Shown here one piece after another: positions 50,917 through 59,770 of a stretch of DNA of 64,000 bases. The translations under genes were made by a program, and so were the position numbers. Every line of letters begins with the position of its first letter. Positions within the stretch are counted from its first letter, which is position 1. This stretch comes from JBBQWS01 sp038210415 (GTDB lineage Bacteria; Actinomycetota; Actinomycetes; Prado026), in the NCBI GenBank assembly GCA_038210415.1, contig JBBQWS010000004.1, positions 57,279-121,278 on the forward strand. Direction: 5' to 3'. The notes beneath the pieces were generated by a model. It was not told the DNA's origin and did not search any database. It was given only the letters and a program-made list of their open reading frames with translations.

Positions 50917-53900
50917 CAGCGGGCATTGAAGTACTTCGCCTCGGGGTGGTGGACGATCAGCGCCGAGGTGGACTGCTCCGGGTGCAGCTGGAACTCCTCG
51001 GAGAGCAGCACCCCGATGCGGCCCGGGTCCAGCAGCGCCATCAGGTGCCTCTGGTCCTCCAGGTCAGGGCAGGCGGGGTAGCCGAAGGAGTACCGCGACC
51101 CTCGGTAGCCCTGCCGGAACACAGCGTCGAGGTCGGGGTCGTCCTCGGACCCGAAGCCGAACTCGGATCGCACCCGGCCGTGCCAGTACTCCGCCAGCGC
51201 CTCGGTGAGCTGAACCGACAACCCATGAAGCTCGAGGTAGTCGCGGTACGCGTCCTTCGCGAACAGCTCGTTCGCGACCGCGGAGATCCGGTTGCCCATG
51301 GTCACGACCGTGAACGCGATGACGTCGACCTCACCGGAGTCGCGGGACCTGAAGAAGTCCGACAGGCACAGGTGCCGGTCACGCCGCTGCCTCGGGAAAG
51401 TGAACCTGGCCCGCTCGGCCGAATGCGGATCGTTCGGGTCGGACAGGACGACCAGGTCGTCGCCTTCGCTCACGCAGGGGAAGTACCCGTACGCGACCGC
51501 CGCCTCGAGCATGTTCTCGGTCTTGATCCGGTCCAGCCACATCCGCAGCCGCGGCCGGCCATCGGTCTCGACCAGCTCTTCGTACGAGACCCCATCGGCA
51601 CCGCGACCGGGCCTGAGCCCCCACTGTCCGAGGAAGAGCGCGCGCTCGTCGAGGAACGCGGAGTAGTCGGCCAGCGCCACGCCCTTGACGAGCCGGTCGC
51701 CCCAGAACGGCGGCACCGGCACCGCGTTGCCCGTGGCGACGTCCGAACGGGCCGGCATCTGCTCGGGCGCGGTCTCGATCGGCCGGACGGGTGTGCGCAC
51801 CAGCCTTTCGCGGCGCGCAGGAAGCGCGTCGGCGAGGCTCCCGCCCCCGGACGCCTTGTGCGCGACGACCGCATCCATCAGCCGCAGCCCCTCGAAGGCG
51901 TCCCGTGCGTAGCGGACCTCACCGTCGTAGACGGCCGCGAGGTCCTGCTCGACGTAGGCCCGGGTCAGGGCCGCGCCGCCGAGGATGACCGGCCACCGCG
52001 CCGCGCTCCCTCGTTGGTTCAGCTCCTCGAGGTTCTCCTTCATGATCATCGTGGACTTCACGAGCAGCCCCGACATGCCGATCACGTCGGCCTGGTGCTG
52101 CTCCGCCGCCTCGATGATCGAGTTGATCGGCTGCTTGATGCCGAGGTTGACCACCGTGTAGCCGTTGTTGCTGAGGATGATGTCGACGAGGTTCTTGCCG
52201 ATGTCGTGCACGTCGCCGCGGACGGTCGCCAGCACGATCGTGCCCTTGCCCTCGTCGGCGCTGCGCTCCATGTGGGGCTCGAGGTGCGCCACCGCGGCCT
52301 TCATCACCTCTGCCGACTGCAGCACAAACGGCAGCTGCATCTGACCGGACCCGAAGAGCTCTCCCACCACGCGCATACCCGACAGCAGGGTGTCGTTGAC
52401 GATCTCGAGTGCCGGCCGGGCCTTGAGGGCCTCGTCGAGGTCCTCGGTCAGCCCGGACCGCTCGCCGTCGACGATCCGCCGCTCCAGCCGCTCGAACAGC
52501 GGTAGCGCCGCGAGCTCCTGCGCCTTGGTGGCCCGCATCGCCGCCGGGTCAACGCCTTCGAACAGGTCCAGGAAGCGCTGAAGCGGGTCGTACGCCAGGC
52601 TGTCGTCGGTCGCGGGGGTGCGCCGGTCGTAGACGAGGTCGAGCGCGACCTGGCGCTGCTCGTCCGGGATCCGCGAGGTCGGCAGGATCTTGGCCGAGTG
52701 CACGATCGCCGAGTCGAGGCCCGCCTTGACGCACTCGGCGAGGAAGACCGAGTTGAGCACCATGCGGGCGGCCGGATTGAGGCCGAACGACACGTTGGAC
52801 ACCCCGAGCGTGGTCTGCACGGTGGGGTGCAGCCGCTTGACCTCGCGGATCGCCTCGATCGTCTCGATACCGTCGCGGCGGGTCTCCTCCTGGCCGGTGG
52901 CGATCGGGAAGGTCAGGCAGTCGACGATGATGTCCTCGACCCGCATGCCCCAGTTGGTCGTGAGGTCCTCGATCAGCCGGGTCGCGACCCGTACCTTCCA
53001 CTCCGAAGTGCGGGCCTGACCCTGCTCGTCGATCGTCAGCGCCACGACTGCGGCACCGTGCTCGCGTACGAGCGGCATCATGCGGGCGATCCGCGATCCC
53101 GGACCGTCGCCGTCCTCGTAGTTGACCGAGTTGACGGTGGCGCGACCCCCGAGCATCTCGAGGCCCGCCTCGACGATCTCCGGCTCCGTCGAGTCGAGGA
53201 CGAGCGGGAGGGTCGACGCAGTCGCGAACCGGCTCGCCAAGGCCTTCATGTCGGCCACGCCATCGCGGCCGACGTAGTCGACGCAGACGTCCAGCACGTG
53301 AGCGCCGTCGCGCGTCTGGTCACGGGCGATGTCGACGCAGTCGTCCCACGCCTCGGCCAGCATCGCGTCGCGGAAGGCCCGCGACCCGTTCGCGTTCGTC
53401 CGCTCACCGATCGAGAGGTAGGCGGTGTCCTGCCGGAACGGGACGGAGACGTAGAGCGAGGCGACGCCCGGCTCGGGCCGTGGTCGCCGGCGGGTTACGG
53501 CTCGCCCGCCGACCCGCTCGACGACCTGACGCAGGTGCTCCGGGGTGGTGCCGCAGCAGCCGCCGACGAGCGACAGGCCGTAGTCGCGAGTGAACACGTC
53601 GAGGGCATCGGCGAGCTCGACCGGAGTGAGCGGGTACTGTGCACCGTCGGCTCCCAGGATCGGCAGACCCGCGTTCGGCATGCAGCTGAGCTCGACCCGG
53701 GCGAGCCGTGCGAGCTGGCGCAGGTGCTCGCTCATCTCGGCCGGACCGGTCGCGCAGTTGAGCCCGATGGCGTCGATGCCGAGCGGTTCGAGCGCGGTCA
53801 GCGCGGCACCGATCTCGGTGCCGAGCAGCATGGTGCCGGTGGTCTCGACCGTCACCTGGACGAAGACGGGCAGGTCGACGCCCGCGGCCGCGATCGCCCG

Positions 53901-54446
53901 CTTGGTGCCGATGATCGACGCCTTGGCCTGCAGGAGGTCCTGGGCCGTCTCGATCAGCACCGCGTCTACGCCACCGGCAATCATCCCGGCCGCCTGGATT
54001 GCGTAGGCGTCGCGCAGCTCGTGGAAAGCGACGTGGCCGAGCGTCGGCAGCTTGGTTCCTGGCCCGACCGAGCCGAGCACCCAGCGCGGCCGATCGGGAG
54101 TGCTCCAACCGTCGGCGACCTCGCGGGCCAACCGGGCACCGGCCTCGGCCAGCTCGTGGATGCGCTCAGGGATGTCGTACTCGGCCAGGTTGGCAAAGTT
54201 GGCCCCGAAGGTGTTCGTCTCGACGCAGTCGACGCCGACTGCGAAGTACGCGTCGTGGACCGACCGCACCACGTCGGGTCGGGTGACGTTCAGGATCTCG
54301 TTGCAGCCCTCCAGCCCGACGAAGTCGTCGAGTGAGAGCTCGTGCGCCTGCAGCATGGTGCCCATGGCTCCGTCGGCGACGAGCACCCGCTCGCGCAGGG
54401 CTGCGCGAAGGTTCGCTGACCGGGAAGCGTCCGATGTCTTTGTCAT
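50916..54446 (-). CDS. metH: Cobalamin-dependent methionine synthase
   Basis: A 1176-residue, full-length MetH that makes methionine from homocysteine and methyl-tetrahydrofolate. The homocysteine domain (1-330) has zinc ligands in GLNCATGP and VGGCCGTTPEH. The pterin domain (about 345-620) has GERTNANGS and DSTEPEIVEAGL. The cobalamin domain (about 650-890) has the DxHxxG loop VRGDVHDIGKNLVDIIL and SGLLVKSTMIMKENL. The C-terminal activation domain includes RMWLDRIKTENMLEA. TACCCT lies 10 bases before the ATG. I see no cobalamin or SAM riboswitch in the 125-base gap upstream. Confidence 0.96.
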   Translation of the reverse strand: MTKTSDASRSANLRAALRERVLVADGAMGTMLQAHELSLDDFVGLEGCNEILNVTRPDVVRSVHDAYFAVGVDCVETNTFGANFANLAEYDIPERIHELAEAGARLAREVADGWSTPDRPRWVLGSVGPGTKLPTLGHVAFHELRDAYAIQAAGMIAGGVDAVLIETAQDLLQAKASIIGTKRAIAAAGVDLPVFVQVTVETTGTMLLGTEIGAALTALEPLGIDAIGLNCATGPAEMSEHLRQLARLARVELSCMPNAGLPILGADGAQYPLTPVELADALDVFTRDYGLSLVGGCCGTTPEHLRQVVERVGGRAVTRRRPRPEPGVASLYVSVPFRQDTAYLSIGERTNANGSRAFRDAMLAEAWDDCVDIARDQTRDGAHVLDVCVDYVGRDGVADMKALASRFATASTLPLVLDSTEPEIVEAGLEMLGGRATVNSVNYEDGDGPGSRIARMMPLVREHGAAVVALTIDEQGQARTSEWKVRVATRLIEDLTTNWGMRVEDIIVDCLTFPIATGQEETRRDGIETIEAIREVKRLHPTVQTTLGVSNVSFGLNPAARMVLNSVFLAECVKAGLDSAIVHSAKILPTSRIPDEQRQVALDLVYDRRTPATDDSLAYDPLQRFLDLFEGVDPAAMRATKAQELAALPLFERLERRIVDGERSGLTEDLDEALKARPALEIVNDTLLSGMRVVGELFGSGQMQLPFVLQSAEVMKAAVAHLEPHMERSADEGKGTIVLATVRGDVHDIGKNLVDIILSNNGYTVVNLGIKQPINSIIEAAEQHQADVIGMSGLLVKSTMIMKENLEELNQRGSAARWPVILGGAALTRAYVEQDLAAVYDGEVRYARDAFEGLRLMDAVVAHKASGGGSLADALPARRERLVRTPVRPIETAPEQMPARSDVATGNAVPVPPFWGDRLVKGVALADYSAFLDERALFLGQWGLRPGRGADGVSYEELVETDGRPRLRMWLDRIKTENMLEAAVAYGYFPCVSEGDDLVVLSDPNDPHSAERARFTFPRQRRDRHLCLSDFFRSRDSGEVDVIAFTVVTMGNRISAVANELFAKDAYRDYLELHGLSVQLTEALAEYWHGRVRSEFGFGSEDDPDLDAVFRQGYRGSRYSFGYPACPDLEDQRHLMALLDPGRIGVLLSEEFQLHPEQSTSALIVHHPEAKYFNAR

Positions 54447-54571
54447 GGTGTGGCCAAGGGTAGCCGCCGGCCCAGGATCACCCGATGGGCGTCCGCTGGT
54501 CGAAACGTCAAAGGCCGTACCCTAGGCCTGGCTGCTTGGTGCGGCCGCGGACACCAGCCCAGGAGGATCGC

Positions 54572-55429
54572 GTGATCGAGCTCGACGGGGTCCCCGAGCT
54601 GGTCGACCCGGTGATGATCCTCGCCTTCGAAGGCTGGAACGACGCCGGCGACGCCGCGAGCGACGCGGTGGTCCACCTCGCCGAGGTCTGGGACGCGCGT
54701 CCGATCGGCGAGCTCGACCCGGAGGAGTTCTACGACTTCCAGGTCAACCGCCCGCACGCGGTCATCGACGAGGCCGGTGTCCGCTCGATCACCTGGCCCG
54801 CCACCCGGGTGAGCCTGGCTCGGATCCCCGGGGCGGGCCGGGACGCCGTGCTCGTCCACGGGGTCGAGCCGAGCATGCGGTGGCGGTCGTTCTGCAACGA
54901 GCTGCTCGTCCTGGCGGCCGACCTCGGCGTCGAGCTCGTGGTCACGCTCGGCGCGCTGCTCGCCGACACCCCGCACACCCGCCCGATCCCGGTCACGGGC
55001 ACCGTCACCGACCCTTCGCTGGCCACCGCCATGGGTCTGGAGATCTCCCGGTACGAAGGACCCACCGGGATCGTCGGCGTGCTGCAGGCCGCCTGCGGCC
55101 GGATCGGACTGCCCGCGGTGTCGGTGTGGGCCGCAGTCCCGCACTACGTCGCGACCGCGCCGTCACCCAAGGCCTCGCTCGCGCTGCTGCGCCGCATCGA
55201 GGACCTCCTCGACGTCACCGTGCCGCTCGGCGACCTGGAGGAGGACTCCCGCGCCTGGGAGCGCGGGGTCGACGAGCTGGCGGCCGACGACACCGAGATC
55301 GGCGAGTACGTCCAGAACCTCGAGCAGGCCCGCGACACCGCCGACCTGCCGGAGGCGAGCGGTGACGCGATAGCCGAGGAGTTCGAGCGCTACCTGCGTC
55401 GGCGCACCGACGAGGGGCCGGCCCGCTAG
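54572..55429 (+). CDS. PAC2-family protein
   Basis: A 285-residue protein of the proteasome-assembly-chaperone 2 fold (MILAFEGWNDAGDAASDAV, VHGVEPSMRWRSFCNELL, GLLQAACG-type core as GVLQAACGRIGLPAVSVW). Bacterial members are widespread in actinobacteria. A chaperone role for the bacterial proteasome is not established. The GTG at 54572 follows AGGAGG at 5 bases. It is divergent from metH and converges on mshC across a perfect palindrome. Confidence 0.85.
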   Translation: MIELDGVPELVDPVMILAFEGWNDAGDAASDAVVHLAEVWDARPIGELDPEEFYDFQVNRPHAVIDEAGVRSITWPATRVSLARIPGAGRDAVLVHGVEPSMRWRSFCNELLVLAADLGVELVVTLGALLADTPHTRPIPVTGTVTDPSLATAMGLEISRYEGPTGIVGVLQAACGRIGLPAVSVWAAVPHYVATAPSPKASLALLRRIEDLLDVTVPLGDLEEDSRAWERGVDELAADDTEIGEYVQNLEQARDTADLPEASGDAIAEEFERYLRRRTDEGPAR

Positions 55430-55435
55430 CGGTGG

Positions 55436-55453
55436 GTCAGCCGGCCGGCTGAC
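55436..55453. terminator. Palindrome between the convergent PAC2 and mshC genes
   Basis: GTCAGCCGG followed directly by CCGGCTGAC is an 18-bp perfect palindrome in the 30-base gap between two convergent stops. It can form a hairpin on either strand and probably acts as a bidirectional terminator. No T-run follows, as is common in GC-rich genomes. Confidence 0.5.
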
Positions 55454-55459
55454 GATCAG

Positions 55460-56686
55460 CTATAGCTTGACCCCGAGCAGGGCGTCGACAAGGTCCCGAA
55501 CCAGCCCCGGCGCCGTCGGATCGGCTCCTGCGTGCAGGCGGAGGTCCTCCACCCAGCGGTCCACCGCGTGCAGGGCCGACGGCGCGTTGAGGTCGTCGGC
55601 CAACGACGACCTGACGGCCGCGAGCAGGTCGTCAGCGACCGGTCCGGTCAGCTGGTCGACAGCCGCGCGCCAGCGGTCCAGCCTGGCCTCGGCCTCAGAG
55701 AGATCGGCGTCGGTCCACTCCCAGTCGGCCCGGTAGTGGCGGCCGAGCAGCGCCAGCCGGATCGCCATCGGGTCGACGCCGGACTGGCGCAGCCGCGACA
55801 CGAAGACCAGGTTGCCACGGGACTTCGACATCTTCTCGCCGTCGAGACCGACCATGCCGGCATGGACGTAGCCACGGGCGTACGGCCACGCACCGGTGAC
55901 GACCTGGGCCTCGGCGGCGCCCATCTCGTGGTGCGGGAAGACCAGGTCGCGGCCGCCCCCCTGGATGTCGAACGACATCCCGAGGTAGTGCAGCGCGATG
56001 GCCGTGCACTCGATGTGCCAGCCAGGCCGACCGTGACCGAGCACGGAGTCCCAGGCGGGCTCGTCCGGCCGCGCCGACTGCCACAGCAGGCAGTCCAGTG
56101 GGTCCTTCTTCCCGACCCGGTCCGGGTCACCGCCCCGCTCCCCGAAGATCTCGAGCATCTGCGCGCGATCGAGCCCGGAGATCGACCCGAACCTTTCGTC
56201 GTCGTGCACCGAGAAGTAGAGGTCGTCCTCGACGGGATAGGCGTGGCCGGCCGCACGCAGCTGGGTGACGAGGTCGACGACGAGCGGTATCGCCTCGACG
56301 GCGCCGATGTAGTGCGCCGGCGGGATCACCCGCAGCGCCATCATGTCCGAGCGGAAGAGCTCGGTCTCGCGCAGCGCGATCTCGCGCCAGTCCTGACCGG
56401 TCGCGACCGCGCGCTCCAGCAGCGGGTCGTCGACGTCGGTGACGTTCTGCACGTAGAGCACCTCGTGACCGGCGTCGCGCCAGACCCGGTTCAGCAAGTC
56501 GAACGTGACGTACGTGGCTGCGTGCCCGAGGTGGGTGGCGTCGTAGGGGGTGATGCCGCAGACGTACATCCGTGCGACCGGCCCCGCCGCCACCGGACGT
56601 GTCTCGCCGGCGGCGGTGTCGTACACGCGCAGCGGGGGCGCCTGTCCGGGAAGGCGCGGGACAACGGGTTCGCTCCAGGTCTCCAC
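55460..56686 (-). CDS. mshC: Cysteine:1-D-myo-inosityl glucosamine ligase MshC (mycothiol synthesis)
   Basis: A 408-residue class-I tRNA-synthetase-like ligase that joins cysteine to GlcN-Ins in mycothiol synthesis. The HIGH motif is THLGHAATY, the KMSKS motif is EKMSKSRGN, and zinc-site residues lie in MYVCGITPY, WHIECTAIA and FPHHEM. It lacks the C-terminal anticodon domain of CysRS, which separates it from cysS. The GTG start has TAGGCT 7 bases upstream. The group SCO1664-like, DUF3090 and phosphatase genes follows upstream, the usual actinobacterial order. Confidence 0.95.
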   Translation of the reverse strand: METWSEPVVPRLPGQAPPLRVYDTAAGETRPVAAGPVARMYVCGITPYDATHLGHAATYVTFDLLNRVWRDAGHEVLYVQNVTDVDDPLLERAVATGQDWREIALRETELFRSDMMALRVIPPAHYIGAVEAIPLVVDLVTQLRAAGHAYPVEDDLYFSVHDDERFGSISGLDRAQMLEIFGERGGDPDRVGKKDPLDCLLWQSARPDEPAWDSVLGHGRPGWHIECTAIALHYLGMSFDIQGGGRDLVFPHHEMGAAEAQVVTGAWPYARGYVHAGMVGLDGEKMSKSRGNLVFVSRLRQSGVDPMAIRLALLGRHYRADWEWTDADLSEAEARLDRWRAAVDQLTGPVADDLLAAVRSSLADDLNAPSALHAVDRWVEDLRLHAGADPTAPGLVRDLVDALLGVKL

Positions 56687-56693
56687 GGCGGAG

Positions 56694-56699
56694 AGCCTA
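56694..56699 (-). promoter_or_regulatory. -10 hexamer of the leaderless mshC promoter
   Basis: TAGGCT lies 7 bases before the GTG start of mshC, in the 24-base gap. Confidence 0.6.
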
Positions 56700-56710
56700 C
56701 GGGGCGAGGA

Positions 56711-57430
56711 TCAGAAAGGCGGCCAGGGCACCGCGGGCCAGTCGCCCGACGGCATCGGGTAGGTGCCCCCACGGAGCAGACGGTCGATCCGCCGGGTCGT
56801 CGACCGGACCTCCCGGTGCTCCAGCAACCGCCGCAACAGCTCCCCGAGGTCACCGTCGAGGGCGGACCGGAGCTCCTGAAGCACCTCCACCGCTTCATCC
56901 GACAGCGGGTCGCCACGCCACTGCCACAGCAGCGTGCGCAGCTTGTCCTCGACCGAGAAGCAGACCCCGTGGTCGATGCCGAAGACCCGGCCCTGCTCGG
57001 TGGGCAGCAGGTGGCCGCCCTTGCGGTCGGCGTTGTTGATGACGGCGTCGAGCACAGCCATCCGGGCCAGGTCGGGGTGGTCGCTGCGGGCCAGGACGCC
57101 GAGGTCGACGGTCTCGTCGGTGTCGACCCAGAGCTGGACCATGCCGGGGCCGAAGGGGCCGTCGCGGAGCACCGTGGGGGGTACGAGATCCCAGCCGGTC
57201 GCGTCGGACACGACGAACGACGCCACCTCACGTGCGGCCAGCGTGCCGTCGGGGAAGTCCCACAGCGGACGTTCGCCGGCCACCGGCTTGTAGACGCAGG
57301 TGGTCTCGACCCCGTTCCCCGACACAGCGCAGTAGAGAGTGGCGTTCGAGGCGTCGACGATGCGCCCCTGGACGTCGAGCTCGCCGGTGGCCAGCAGGTC
57401 GAGGGCGGCCTCGAGGCCGAGCGTGGTCAC
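56711..57430 (-). CDS. SCO1664-family protein (PI3/4-kinase-like fold)
   Basis: A 239-residue protein of a family conserved next to mshC. It has a kinase-like core (ATLYCAVSG, TTCVYKPVAGERPLWDFPDG, VLDAVINNADRKGGHLLP, GIDHGVCFS), where NNADRKGGH resembles a catalytic loop and GIDHG a metal-binding motif. The substrate is unknown. I prefer GTG 57430, which overlaps the DUF3090 stop (GTGA), over an upstream GTG at 57460. Confidence 0.8.
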   Translation of the reverse strand: MTTLGLEAALDLLATGELDVQGRIVDASNATLYCAVSGNGVETTCVYKPVAGERPLWDFPDGTLAAREVASFVVSDATGWDLVPPTVLRDGPFGPGMVQLWVDTDETVDLGVLARSDHPDLARMAVLDAVINNADRKGGHLLPTEQGRVFGIDHGVCFSVEDKLRTLLWQWRGDPLSDEAVEVLQELRSALDGDLGELLRRLLEHREVRSTTRRIDRLLRGGTYPMPSGDWPAVPWPPF

Positions 57431-58029
57431 CGGCGCAGGTACCCGTTCTGCCGCGGGCACACGTGGCCGGTCGGGTCGAGCGGCAGGTTGCAGAACGGGC
57501 AGGCCGGACGACCGGCTCCGACGACGGCGAGCGCCCGCTTGGCGAAGGCGCGGGCGACGCCGGCGGTCAGCCGCACCCGGAGCAGGTCGGCGTCATCCGT
57601 AGGGTCCGCGGCGTCCGTCCCGTCACCGGTCTCCTGGTCGTCGGTGCCGTCGCCGGTGCCGCCCTGCGTGCCCTCGTCAGCGATTACGGCGTACGCCTCG
57701 ATCACGAGCCGTTCGTCCTCAGGTTCCCAGGCCAGGCTGAGCGTGCCGACCCGGAAGTCCTCGGTGATGGGGGTGTCGAGGGGGGCGCGGTCGTCCAGCC
57801 CTTGCGGGGCCACTGCCGGCGCCTCTGCACCTGCGGACAGCCGCAGAACCTCGTCGAGGATCACGTCGACCCGCTCGGCCAGCGCAGCGACCTGGACCTT
57901 CTCCAGGGCGACGCTGGTCAGCCGTCCACCACCGCTGGCCTGGAGGTAGAAGGTCCGCTGTCCGGGCTCGCCGACAGTCCCGGCGACGAACCGGTCCGGC
58001 GGGTCGTATTCGAAGAGCGCGCGAGGCAT
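57427..58029 (-). CDS. DUF3090 family protein
   Basis: A 200-residue actinobacterial family protein (ALFEYDPPDRFVAGTVGEPGQRTFYLQA; C-terminal CPFCNLPLDPTGHVCPRQNGY). The C-terminal Cys and His residues form a likely zinc ribbon. A low-complexity Gly/Thr/Asp insertion (GTQGGTGDGTDDQ) lies at about 118-145. Function not established. TAGGGT lies 7 bases before ATG 58029 and fixes the start. Confidence 0.85.
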   Translation of the reverse strand: MPRALFEYDPPDRFVAGTVGEPGQRTFYLQASGGGRLTSVALEKVQVAALAERVDVILDEVLRLSAGAEAPAVAPQGLDDRAPLDTPITEDFRVGTLSLAWEPEDERLVIEAYAVIADEGTQGGTGDGTDDQETGDGTDAADPTDDADLLRVRLTAGVARAFAKRALAVVGAGRPACPFCNLPLDPTGHVCPRQNGYLRR

Positions 58030-58036
58030 GTCGGAA

Positions 58037-58042
58037 ACCCTA
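58037..58042 (-). promoter_or_regulatory. -10 hexamer of a leaderless promoter (DUF3090 unit)
   Basis: TAGGGT lies 7 bases before the ATG at 58029. Confidence 0.65.
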
Positions 58043-58051
58043 GGCGAACGA

Positions 58052-58762
58052 TCAGCTCCCTGCTCCCCCACCCACCGCGGCATCGCTCTCGGCGGAACCA
58101 CGCGCCTTCCGGGCACGACCCTTGCGCGCGGCCGGGGCGAGGGAGCCGACCGAGCCTCCGGTGTCGTTCATGCGGACCACGAACGGCCTGAGCTCGGTGT
58201 AGCGGACCACCGCGAGCGAGCACGGGTCGACCTGGATACGCTGGAACAGGTCCAGGTGCAGACCGAGCGCATCCGCGAGAATCGCCTTGATCACGTCGCC
58301 GTGGCTGACCGCGACGTACGTGGCGTCAGGGCCGAGTTCGGCGTTCCAGGACCGCACCGCCGCCACCGCGCGGGCCTGCATGTCGGCCATCGACTCGCCC
58401 TCGGGGCCTGGGAACGTCGCGGCGCTGGGATGCGCCTGGACCACCTTCCACAGCGGCTCCTTGGCGAGCTCCTTGAGCGGACGTCCGGTCCAGTCGCCGT
58501 ACCGGCACTCGCCCAGTCGTTCGTCGCAGTGGGTGGCCGTGCCGGCATCGCGGCCGGCCATGATGGCGGCAGCCGTCTCCTGGCAGCGTTCGAGCGGGCT
58601 GCTGACCACGGCCGCCAACGGCAGTGCGAGCAGGCGGGACCCCAGTGCCTCAGCCTGGGCGCGGCCGGTGTCGTCGAGCTGGACCCCCGGGGTCCAGCCG
58701 GCGAGGGTGCCGGAGGCGTTAGCGGCTGTGCGCCCGTGCCGTACGAGCAGCAATGTCGTCAT
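58052..58762 (-). CDS. Histidine phosphatase (phosphoglycerate-mutase-like)
   Basis: A 236-residue histidine phosphatase. The catalytic motif is LLVRHGRTAAN, with downstream SSPLERCQETA (Arg), a Glu in GECRYGDWTG and VSHGDVIKA (second His). The conserved mshC neighbourhood carries this gene; some relatives act on sugar or inositol phosphates, but the substrate here is open. TAGGTT lies 6 bases before ATG 58762. The tail is basic (RKGRARKARGS). Confidence 0.88.
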   Translation of the reverse strand: MTTLLLVRHGRTAANASGTLAGWTPGVQLDDTGRAQAEALGSRLLALPLAAVVSSPLERCQETAAAIMAGRDAGTATHCDERLGECRYGDWTGRPLKELAKEPLWKVVQAHPSAATFPGPEGESMADMQARAVAAVRSWNAELGPDATYVAVSHGDVIKAILADALGLHLDLFQRIQVDPCSLAVVRYTELRPFVVRMNDTGGSVGSLAPAARKGRARKARGSAESDAAVGGGAGS

Positions 58763-58768
58763 GCCCCC

Positions 58769-58774
58769 AACCTA
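58769..58774 (-). promoter_or_regulatory. -10 hexamer of a leaderless promoter (histidine phosphatase)
   Basis: TAGGTT lies 6 bases before the ATG at 58762. Confidence 0.6.
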
Positions 58775-58810
58775 CGACCCACACCCAACCCCTCACCCAC
58801 ACCCCCCAAC

Positions 58811-58941
58811 CGCCACAAGGGTCCCCTGATGCCACTAGGCCGCACTTTCGAGGCCACCACCAGGAGACGCGCGAACCGAAGCGGGCGAGTCGTGATGGGA
58901 AGGGAACCTCGGCCTATTGGCATCAGGGGACCCTTGCGGCG
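58811..58941. mobile_element. 131-bp MITE-like element with 32-bp terminal inverted repeats
   Basis: Left arm 58811-58842 and right arm 58910-58941 are reverse complements in 30 of 32 positions (core CAAGGGTCCCCTGATGCCA). Mismatches lie at arm positions 5 and 25. The 67-base centre has no coding potential. It sits between the histidine phosphatase promoter and the uppP stop, ending 7 bases past that stop. The form is that of a non-autonomous inverted-repeat element. A large stem-loop terminator is the alternative. No clear target duplication is visible. Confidence 0.6.
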
Positions 58942-58948
58942 AAAGGGG

Positions 58949-59770
58949 TCAGCGGGGGGTGAGCGTGCCTGTACCCAGAAGCACGAAGACCAGCACACCG
59001 ACGCTGATCCGCCAGATCACGAACGGCAGGAACGAGTGGTTGGCGATGTACTTGAGCAGCCAGGCGATGGCGGCGTACCCGACGACGAAGGCGATCACCG
59101 TGGCCAGGAGAGTCGGGCCCCAGGCGGCCGCTTTGTCGTCACCGATCTTGCGCAGCTCGAACAGGCCCGAGATCACCACTGCAGGGATCGCCAGCAGGAA
59201 CGAGTAGCGCGTCGCAGCGGGTCGTGAGTACCCGCGGAACAGTCCTGCCGAGATGGTGCCGCCCGACCGCGAGACGCCGGGGATCAGCGCGCAGGCCTGG
59301 GCAGCGCCGTAGATGAGCGCGTCGACGAAGTTGAGCTCGGTGAGCTCGTGCTTGCGGGACCCCACCCGGTCGGCTAGCAGCAGGACGAACCCGACGAGGA
59401 TGAGCATCGCCGCGATGAGGCGCAGGTCGCGGGCCACGGTTTCGATCTGGTCCTTGAACACGAAGCCGAGCAGCCCGATCGGCAGCGTGCCGATGATGAC
59501 GTACCAGCCCATGCGGGCGTCCAGGCTGCCCCGCTCGTCGGGCCGGGCCAGCGACCGCAACCACGCCGAGGCGATCCGCCAGATGTCCTTGCGGAAGTAG
59601 AGGAGCACCGCCGCCTCGGTGCCGAGCTGGCTCACTGCCGTGAAGGCCGCCCCCGGGTCGGACCAGCCGGCCATGGCCGAGACGATGCGGATGTGGGCGG
59701 TCGACGAGATCGGGAGGAACTCGGTCAGGCCCTGGACGAGCCCCAGGACGATTGCTTCCAGCCAGCTCAC
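58949..59770 (-). CDS. uppP: Undecaprenyl-diphosphatase
   Basis: A 273-residue BacA/UppP membrane phosphatase that recycles undecaprenyl diphosphate, the carrier of peptidoglycan and exported glycans. The signature GLTEFLPISSTAH (about 14-26) and the second motif GVSRSGGTISAGL (about 160-175) hold the catalytic Glu, Ser, His and Arg. About eight helices. It overlaps the upstream LLM oxidoreductase gene by 4 bases. It would serve the carrier pool used by the polysaccharide cluster, but that link is inference. Confidence 0.95.
   Translation of the reverse strand: MSWLEAIVLGLVQGLTEFLPISSTAHIRIVSAMAGWSDPGAAFTAVSQLGTEAAVLLYFRKDIWRIASAWLRSLARPDERGSLDARMGWYVIIGTLPIGLLGFVFKDQIETVARDLRLIAAMLILVGFVLLLADRVGSRKHELTELNFVDALIYGAAQACALIPGVSRSGGTISAGLFRGYSRPAATRYSFLLAIPAVVISGLFELRKIGDDKAAAWGPTLLATVIAFVVGYAAIAWLLKYIANHSFLPFVIWRISVGVLVFVLLGTGTLTPR

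Noticed and set aside
54447..54571. A cobalamin or SAM riboswitch upstream of metH
   Set aside because: The gap is only 125 bases, shared with a divergent gene, a TACCCT lies 10 bases before the ATG, and no B12-box-like sequence is seen.
55460..56686. Cysteinyl-tRNA synthetase
   Set aside because: The protein is about 50 residues shorter than CysRS, lacks the anticodon-binding domain and sits in the conserved mshC neighbourhood.
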